DNA of 39,838 bases, taken from the NCBI GenBank assembly GCA_002338515.1, contig DDIL01000148.1:34554-74391 (forward strand). Direction: 5' to 3'. This document shows positions 34,549 through 39,838 of this stretch, piece by piece. The translations under genes and the position numbers were made by a program. Origin of the DNA: Glaciecola sp. UBA1851 (GTDB lineage Bacteria; Pseudomonadota; Gammaproteobacteria; Enterobacterales; Alteromonadaceae). The notes under the pieces are model-generated. The model had not been told where the DNA came from and did no database searches. It saw nothing but the letters and a program-made list of their open reading frames with translations. Positions within the stretch are counted from its first letter, which is position 1; the number at the start of each line of letters is the position of its first letter.

Positions 34549-35118
34549 TTATGCGTTCTTTGCAAACAAGTTTTTAATTACGGTTATCGCATCTGAATCG
34601 CCTTGTTGAATGCTATTTGAAACTGCAAAACCTTGTGCAAAGCACGAAAGTTTTAGAGCAAATGCTTCTACATTTATGTCATTGGGTAATTCATGATGAG
34701 CAATAGCGCGCTCTAAACATGCAATAAACGCGAGTTGCAGATTGTCATAATAGCGCCGAGCAATATCTTGGATAATAGGATCATCATGGGCTAGCTCTAG
34801 AACTAGCTTAACTAACAAGCAACCTTTGTGATTAATTTTTTCTTGATAGGCTTCAAAATAGGCAATAATAGCTTGTGGAATTTGAGTGTTGGCAGTGAGC
34901 ATGTCTTGAAGGGGAGTTAACTCTTTATCAATATAATAATGAAGTAACGCATGCGTAAACCCAACTTTATTCTGAAACTCAATGTAAAACGCGCGCCGAT
35001 TAAAATCGGTTTTATTAATAAGCGTTTCCATTGAACACCCACGAAAACCTTTCTCTAATATGAGTGGCATGGCATGTTCAAAAACGTCAGCTAACGAATA
35101 AGCTATTTTACGCGGCAT
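34549..35118 (-). CDS. TetR-family transcriptional regulator
   Basis: A 189-residue TetR/AcrR regulator. The N-terminal helix-turn-helix is visible: FEHAMPLILEKGFRGCSMETLINKTDFNRRAFYIEFQNKVGF, typical of the family. The rest is an all-helical ligand domain (GCLLVKLVLELAHDDP and SCFAQGFAVSNSIQQGD). I choose the ATG at 35118 because TetR proteins usually begin about ten residues before helix 1. A start at 35145 adds nine residues, lacks an SD and overlaps a palindrome that may be the operator. It is divergent from the M28 peptidase gene, which it may repress. Confidence 0.85.
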   Translation of the reverse strand: MPRKIAYSLADVFEHAMPLILEKGFRGCSMETLINKTDFNRRAFYIEFQNKVGFTHALLHYYIDKELTPLQDMLTANTQIPQAIIAYFEAYQEKINHKGCLLVKLVLELAHDDPIIQDIARRYYDNLQLAFIACLERAIAHHELPNDINVEAFALKLSCFAQGFAVSNSIQQGDSDAITVIKNLFAKNA

Positions 35119-35144
35119 AAACTCAATAATATAATTCTGTTTCA

Positions 35145-35159
35145 TCTAGATATACTAGA
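35145..35159. promoter_or_regulatory. Candidate TetR operator
   Basis: TCTAG ATATA CTAGA is a perfect 5-bp dyad with a 5-base centre. It is 26 bases upstream of the preferred TetR start and between the TetR and M28 genes. Three copies of ACATGCAT follow in the same intergenic region. Confidence 0.4.
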
Positions 35160-35218
35160 AATGTACAAGGATCACAACATAACTTGTTACAGCTTTAATT
35201 TGTGCTTGCTAGGGTCAA

Positions 35219-35304
35219 ACATGCATAATAATAGAAACATGCATTGTTACTTCGTTTGTTCGACAAAAAACCATAATATTTCGGACTTTATATACGACAT
35301 GCAT
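35219..35304. repeat. Three copies of ACATGCAT between TetR and M28 genes
   Basis: ACATGCAT occurs at 35219-35226, 35237-35244 and 35297-35304. The first two are preceded by AA, giving a direct 10-base repeat with an 18-base period. They lie 70-156 bases upstream of the M28 start and may be regulator sites. Confidence 0.45.
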
Positions 35305-35374
35305 CCTAAGAACTATTGCATACATTTTTGTTTGGCAATGTTCATATTTACAAATAACGACAGACGAGATAAAC

Positions 35375-37039
35375 GTGAGAATTAAATCAACAATCAAAAA
35401 AGCGACGGCCATTACGATTTTAAGTGTCGCAATTGCCGGATGTACGGCAACCAATTCACAGAATAACACTGTATCAAATACTAGTATTGAGCCGAATACT
35501 AATAATATAAAAGCGCATATGAGCTTTTTGGCGGATGATTTATTAGAAGGCAGAGATACAGGCTCTAGAGGGCATGAAATAGCCTCACTATATATTGCAA
35601 ATGAGTTTAAAAAATATGGATTAACGCCTGCTGGTGACAACAACTCTTTTATGCAGCGCGTCGGTTTTAGAAAAGGACTACTAGATACCAATTCTCCGCA
35701 ACTATCTATTGTCAAAAAGGGCGAGTCACAAGCGTTAACCTTTTTAGATGATTTTTTAGTTGGGCCTAACTTAAGTCACGCTGATGCATCGGTAGAAGCT
35801 GAGCTAGTGTTTGTTGGGTACGGCATTGTAGCGCCCGAACTAGAACACGATGACTATCAAGGACTAGATGTTGAAGGCAAAATAGTAGTTGTACTTACGG
35901 GTAAACCGGCGAGTTTCACTAGTGAAGTGGGCGCGCATGTATCGTCTCGCTCGTTAAAGGAAGACTATGCTGCCGACCGAGGTGCAGTAGGTTACATTAC
36001 TATACAAACCCCTGCTGCTGAAGAACGACGCCCATATGACCGCTCAAAGCTTTACGTTAACATGCCTAGAATGGCATGGGTAAAAGACGGCGTGGCTGGA
36101 AACGGTCGAAAAGAGCTTAAAGCTTCAGCCCTTCTTAATTTAGATTCTGCAAAAATGCTGTTTGAAGATGCGCCGATTGGTTTAGAAGCTATATTTTCTC
36201 AATTAGAAAACGGAGAAAAGGTTGCAGGGTTTGATTTGCCAGCGTCTTTATCACTTTCCTATTTAACCAATCATGAAGATATTAGCAGCCCGAATGTGGT
36301 TGCTATGTTAGAAGGCAGTGATCCTGAACTTAAAAATGAATATGTGGTTTACACGGCACATTCTGACCATTTAGGTATTTCAAAGTCAGTTGAGAAAGAC
36401 AAAATCAATAATGGTGCTATGGATAATGCAACGGGTACGTCAGTTTTAATGGAAACAGCGAGAATGTTTTCTGAGTTGCCGGTAGCACCTAGACGTTCTA
36501 TTTTGTTTGTTGCAGTTACCGGTGAAGAAAAAGGCCTTTTAGGGGCGGATTACTTTGCTCGTAACCCAACAAAACCATTAGAAAGTTTAGTAGCAAACGT
36601 GAATTTAGATATGCCATTATTGACCTACAATTTTGCTGATGTGATTGCGTTTGGTGCCAGTCATAGTTCTATGGGTGAAAAAGTTGCCACTGCTGTAGCC
36701 AATGCAGACATAAAATTAACTGATGATCCATGGCCAGAGCTTAACTTGTTTACACGTTCAGACCATTACGCATTTGTGAAGCAAGGCATTCCAGCTGTGT
36801 TTTTAGTAACAGGTATTGAATCTAAAGATCCTGACATTGACGGTAGCCAAGTGTTAAATAAATTCTTAGCAACTAACTATCATAGGCCGTCAGATGATAT
36901 GACTCAGCCTTTTGTATGGTCGGCTGCAAAAACCTTTACTCAGGTTAATTTTGAGATTGGTTTAACCTTAGGAAACGATGATCAACGACCCACTTGGAAT
37001 GAAGACAGCTTCTTCGGTCAAACATTTGGTCGCGATTAG
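35375..37039 (+). CDS. M28-family lipoprotein aminopeptidase with PA domain
   Basis: A 554-residue predicted lipoprotein (lipobox VAIAGC, Cys23). Residues about 110-250 resemble a protease-associated (PA) insert between two parts of the M28 zinc peptidase. Metal ligands are H329 and D331 (AHSDH), the Asp of GAMDNATG near residue 350, the Glu pair of VTGEEKGLLG near 384, and the His of FTRSDHYAFV near 468. It should release N-terminal amino acids from peptides at the cell envelope. The start is GTG at 35375, with a weak GAG upstream; it gives a well-formed signal peptide. It is divergent from a TetR gene and converges with slmA across a repeat cluster. Confidence 0.93.
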   Translation: MRIKSTIKKATAITILSVAIAGCTATNSQNNTVSNTSIEPNTNNIKAHMSFLADDLLEGRDTGSRGHEIASLYIANEFKKYGLTPAGDNNSFMQRVGFRKGLLDTNSPQLSIVKKGESQALTFLDDFLVGPNLSHADASVEAELVFVGYGIVAPELEHDDYQGLDVEGKIVVVLTGKPASFTSEVGAHVSSRSLKEDYAADRGAVGYITIQTPAAEERRPYDRSKLYVNMPRMAWVKDGVAGNGRKELKASALLNLDSAKMLFEDAPIGLEAIFSQLENGEKVAGFDLPASLSLSYLTNHEDISSPNVVAMLEGSDPELKNEYVVYTAHSDHLGISKSVEKDKINNGAMDNATGTSVLMETARMFSELPVAPRRSILFVAVTGEEKGLLGADYFARNPTKPLESLVANVNLDMPLLTYNFADVIAFGASHSSMGEKVATAVANADIKLTDDPWPELNLFTRSDHYAFVKQGIPAVFLVTGIESKDPDIDGSQVLNKFLATNYHRPSDDMTQPFVWSAAKTFTQVNFEIGLTLGNDDQRPTWNEDSFFGQTFGRD

Positions 37040-37081
37040 CACCGCTTACACTGCACCCCATGGTGCGAGGGGAATAATTTA

Positions 37082-37301
37082 GTCATACTCGCGACAGCGA
37101 GTATCTCCCAATCATTGCTGCCTATCCTTGTCATTGCTGCCTATTCTTGTCATTGCTGCGAAAGCAGCAATCTCCCAATCAAACCGCGATGCTCGGAAGC
37201 AATTAGCGGTTGTTTCGGAAGGCTCCTGCTTTCGCAGGAGTGACGTGTAGTGATGAAGGCTCCTGCCTTCGCAGGAGTGACATTTTGTTTGCCTGCGCAG
37301 G
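37082..37301. repeat. Cluster of short palindromic intergenic repeats
   Basis: Two copies of a GTCAT...GCGAMAGC...ATCTCCC palindrome occur at 37082-37109 and 37149-37176. Between them is a 19-bp tandem repeat beginning TCATTGCTGCCTAT (37112-37130 and 37131-37149, with a partial third copy). Inverted copies of the same family, ending in GCAGGAGTGAC, are at 37221-37244 and 37258-37281, and a degenerate one is at 37292-37301. Stems are 7-8 bp with a 4-base loop. Widespread dispersed repeats of this type (GTCATTCCYGCGAAAGCRGGAA-like) are common in bacteria. Here they fill the gap between convergent genes. Confidence 0.75.
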
Positions 37302-37314
37302 AGTGCCAGTAGCG

Positions 37315-37908
37315 TTAGTTAGCTAAGTGAAATTGCTTGAACATTGCCCAGCTTTTACTAAATTCAAAGGTTGGCTTTCTATCAAACTTGCTGCGCACAA
37401 ACTGATTAATGCGGCCATCAGCAAAACAGACTAATAAATTTGCTAACGTTGCTTCTTCTACAGGTAAACTCTTACCTTCTCTAAGCTTTCGCTCTCTTAA
37501 TATCTGTTTAAACTGGGTTTCTATACGTTCAAATAATTGTGCAATTCTATCGCGAAGGCGCTCTTGTTCGCCTTGCAATGCATCACCATTTAAAATTCGG
37601 CTAATGCCAGGGTTCTTTTCTGCAAAGCCTAATAACAAGTGAAGAATAAGCTGCAATCGCGCATCGGCGCTCTTTTCTTCTTCTAAAATTTTGTTAATAC
37701 GAGAAAACAAAGTATCTTCAATAAACTCTATTAAACCTTCAAACATGCGCGCTTTACTGGGGAAATGCCGATATAACGCAGCTTCTGACACACCAACGTG
37801 TTCGGCCAATTTAGCGGTAGTAATGCGAGTACCATGATGGTGTTCCAACATTCCAGCGAGTGATTGTAAAATTTGTGCTTTACGATTATTTTTTTTAGGT
37901 GCAGGCAT
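37315..37908 (-). CDS. slmA: Nucleoid occlusion factor SlmA
   Basis: A 197-residue SlmA, a TetR-fold DNA-binding protein that blocks FtsZ ring assembly over unsegregated DNA. The N-terminal helix-turn-helix is ITTAKLAEHVGVSEAALYRHFPSKARMFEGLIEFIE (about residues 29-64), and the C-terminal part carries the FADGRINQFVRSKF motif typical of SlmA. Length matches the E. coli protein (198). It lies 52 bases downstream of coaBC's end on the same strand, upstream in transcription. In E. coli dut lies between coaBC and slmA, but it is absent here. It converges with the M28 gene across the repeat cluster. Confidence 0.95.
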   Translation of the reverse strand: MPAPKKNNRKAQILQSLAGMLEHHHGTRITTAKLAEHVGVSEAALYRHFPSKARMFEGLIEFIEDTLFSRINKILEEEKSADARLQLILHLLLGFAEKNPGISRILNGDALQGEQERLRDRIAQLFERIETQFKQILRERKLREGKSLPVEEATLANLLVCFADGRINQFVRSKFDRKPTFEFSKSWAMFKQFHLAN

Positions 37909-37960
37909 GGTTGCTGTTCTTCTTAATGTGGTAACGATAGACTACGTAGCTAACGAGCAT

Positions 37961-39199
37961 TTAACGACTACGATATTCCTTATCTACTATCTTTAATAGC
38001 TGCATAGCAAGTAAGTCTTTACTAGCAACAGGTAATTCGTATTTGTTTTCCTTGCTTAAAACTATAAGCGCGTTTTGATCAGAATTAAAGCCTAAATCTG
38101 AATTTGATACATCATTTGCGGCTATCATGTTCAGTTTTTTCTTTTCTAATTTAGTTTTTGCATAAGATTCAACATTTTGTGTTTCTGCCGCAAAACCTAC
38201 TGTAAAAGGTGGGTTGTTCAAAAAAGCAACACTTTTTAAGATGTCAGGATTTTGGGTTAGATTTAATGTGAGGTCGCCATCACCCTGTTTCTTCATTTTT
38301 TGGTCGCTGATGGCCTCTAATTTATAGTCGGCAACCGCGGCGCAGCTGATAAAAATATCTTGCTGGGCAATACTTTCATGTACCGCGTTTAACATATCAT
38401 CTGCACTCACCACATCTTTTCTATTTACCAAGTGAGGTGTGTCTAGATTGACAGGGCCTGCTACAAGCGTGACTTCTGCGCCTAATTGCTGGGCAGCTTT
38501 TGCAATGGCAAAACCCATCTTGCCAGAGCTATGATTGCTAATATATCGAACTGGATCTATTGCCTCACGTGTAGGGCCTGCGGTAATCATAACTTTTTTA
38601 CCGGTAAGCACGAGATTTTCTGAGCTATCATGACTTTTCGTTACTGCATTGTTTTCTTGGGCATACTCAGCCAATGCATCCGCAAGTTCCTGCGGCTCTA
38701 ACATTCGGCCATAGCCCATATCACCGCAAGCTTGTTCGCCAGCCGCAGGACCTAATATGTTAGCCCCTCGTTTTTGCAAAGTATTCACGTTTTCCAGCGT
38801 GGCATGTGCGGCCCACATTTGTTGGTTCATGGCTGGCGCAATAAATACCTTGGCAGTGGTAGCCAAGGCCAAAGTAGTTAATAAGTCGTCGGCTAAACCA
38901 AGGCTAAGCTTTGCTATGGTGTTGGCAGTAGCGGGAGCAACTAAGAAGTAATCAGCCCACCTCGCAAGCTCAATATGACCCATACCTGCTTCTGCATCTT
39001 CATCTAGTAAGTTGGTGCTAACTTTTTTTCCAGATACTGCTTGTAGTGATAGTGAGCTAACAAAGTGTTCAGCAGAACTAGTAAGTACCACTCTTACATT
39101 AGCGCCTTTTGCGGTCAGTTTTCTGACAAGATCAGGAGTTTTATAAGCAGCAATACCGCCACTTACACCTAATAAAACGTTCTTTTGTTCAAGTTGCAT
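37961..39199 (-). CDS. coaBC: Bifunctional phosphopantothenoylcysteine decarboxylase/synthetase
   Basis: A 412-residue CoaBC. The N-terminal FMN-dependent CoaC domain (about 1-190) has H75 (MGHIELARWADYF), N125 (APAMNQQMW) and C158 (EQACGDMGYGRM), matching E. coli numbering exactly. The C-terminal CoaB domain begins with KVMITAGPTREAIDPVRYIS and contains SNHSSGKMG and AAVADYKLEAISDQKMKK, with the catalytic Lys in the last segment. Together they convert 4'-phosphopantothenate and cysteine to 4'-phosphopantetheine in coenzyme A synthesis, in the cytoplasm. It is divergent from radC, the usual arrangement in gammaproteobacteria. Confidence 0.97.
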   Translation of the reverse strand: MQLEQKNVLLGVSGGIAAYKTPDLVRKLTAKGANVRVVLTSSAEHFVSSLSLQAVSGKKVSTNLLDEDAEAGMGHIELARWADYFLVAPATANTIAKLSLGLADDLLTTLALATTAKVFIAPAMNQQMWAAHATLENVNTLQKRGANILGPAAGEQACGDMGYGRMLEPQELADALAEYAQENNAVTKSHDSSENLVLTGKKVMITAGPTREAIDPVRYISNHSSGKMGFAIAKAAQQLGAEVTLVAGPVNLDTPHLVNRKDVVSADDMLNAVHESIAQQDIFISCAAVADYKLEAISDQKMKKQGDGDLTLNLTQNPDILKSVAFLNNPPFTVGFAAETQNVESYAKTKLEKKKLNMIAANDVSNSDLGFNSDQNALIVLSKENKYELPVASKDLLAMQLLKIVDKEYRSR

Positions 39200-39272
39200 A
39201 TTGTTAGCTAATAAGGATAAATAGTGTCTAAATATTAGAACATTAAACCATTGTTAACCAAGGAATGGAAAC

Positions 39273-39838
39273 ATGAAAATACATCATTGGCCTGAAAATG
39301 ACCGTCCAAGAGAAAAATTAATACAATTTGGCGCCCAAACATTATCTGATACGGAGCTATTGGCCATACTCATAAATAGCGGCACGAAACATAAATCTGC
39401 CGTTGAATTAGCTAGGCAAGCCATGTCGGAATTTGGTGGTCCTAGGGGACTATTTTTAGCGAACAAGAAACAGTTTTTAGCAAAGCAAGGTTTAGGCGTC
39501 GCAAAATTTGCTCTAGTACAAGCTGGTAAAGAGCTATTTAAAAGAAGTATGGTAGAAGAGGTGAAAGAGACGGCTAGTTTTACGTGCGCTGATTCGGCAT
39601 CAGATTACTTAAGAGCGCAGCTTTCAGAAAATCAACGAGAAGTATTCGCTATGTTGATGCTAGATAGTCAGCATCAATTAATTGCTTACCGAGAAATGTT
39701 TAAAGGTACAATTAACAGTGCAGCCGTTTATCCCAGAGAATTAGTGAAACAAGCCATTTCCGATAATGCAGCGGCAGTTATTTTGGCCCACAATCATCCA
39801 TCTGGTGTGGCTGAACCTTCTAAAGCAGATATACAAAT
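39273..39838 (+). CDS. radC: RadC JAB-domain protein, truncated by the window edge
   Basis: The first 188 residues of a RadC/YicR protein, running off the window. The N-terminal helix-hairpin-helix-like part begins HHWPENDRPREKLIQFGAQTLSDTELL; the JAB1/MPN domain follows, with REVFAMLMLDSQHQLI and the metal-binding HNHPSGVAEPSKAD. RadC is a conserved protein whose proposed repair role is disputed; its biochemical role is unsettled. The start is ATG 39273 with AAGGA about 9 bases upstream. It is divergent from coaBC across 73 bases. Confidence 0.95.
   Translation, partial: MKIHHWPENDRPREKLIQFGAQTLSDTELLAILINSGTKHKSAVELARQAMSEFGGPRGLFLANKKQFLAKQGLGVAKFALVQAGKELFKRSMVEEVKETASFTCADSASDYLRAQLSENQREVFAMLMLDSQHQLIAYREMFKGTINSAAVYPRELVKQAISDNAAAVILAHNHPSGVAEPSKADIQ

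Noticed and set aside
35161..35385. A 74-codon plus-strand frame between TetR and M28 genes
   Set aside because: It has no SD, is rich in Asn, His and Cys, overlaps the M28 start and the ACATGCAT repeats, and resembles no protein family.
37082..37301. Possible CRISPR array
   Set aside because: Repeats are short palindromes in both orientations with no regular unique spacers and no cas gene.

Overview
The window looks like chromosomal DNA of a marine gammaproteobacterium of the Alteromonadales type (Glaciecola/Paraglaciecola/Alteromonas relatives). The reasons are AT-rich DNA, the conserved slmA, coaBC and radC block at the right end, a DUF1820 gene, two DUF3718 genes (a family I associate with this order), and many exported peptidases and lipoproteins. 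The assignment is inferred from gene content and no database was searched. I see no rRNA, tRNA, CRISPR array, insertion sequence or prophage.

Layout. 0-5 kb: an ICMT-like membrane methyltransferase, a thioredoxin-like lipoprotein, a PH-domain protein, and an SSF sodium symporter followed at once by murQ, which suggests uptake and cleavage of a muramic-acid sugar. 5-8 kb: a DUF2306 membrane protein divergent from a membrane-anchored AraC regulator, then an unknown exported protein. 8.1-9.5 kb: a gene-poor accessory stretch with puzzling small open frames and a VapBC toxin-antitoxin pair with a clear dyad operator. 9.5-15 kb: an M14 zinc carboxypeptidase, a GT4 glycosyltransferase, and a 912-residue UvrD-like helicase with a complete DEDDh exonuclease inserted in its second half, the most unusual protein here. 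15-20.6 kb: a leftward cluster of an exported alpha/beta hydrolase, a DapA-like aldolase, a TPR/TonB-C protein and an exported M20 amidohydrolase.

20.7-30 kb: a small Cys-tailed membrane protein and a LysR regulator whose upstream regions share a dyad element; a TPR-GGDEF diguanylate cyclase convergent with a free-standing exported Cache protein; a two-gene ABC-2 transporter; an S9 peptidase with a leader hairpin and a good terminator; and a short BLUF photoreceptor. 30-34.4 kb: two paralogous exported DUF3718 proteins sharing a 19-bp upstream element, then a DUF885 lipoprotein and a DUF1820 protein. 34.5-39.8 kb: a TetR regulator divergent from an M28 lipoprotein aminopeptidase, a cluster of short palindromic repeats, slmA, coaBC, and radC cut by the window edge.

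The common theme is peptide and cell-wall turnover in the envelope (M14, M20, M28, S9, DUF885, MurQ) plus light and c-di-GMP sensing. Several start codons were moved from the longest frame to a better Shine-Dalgarno (SD) site; each case is noted in its entry.
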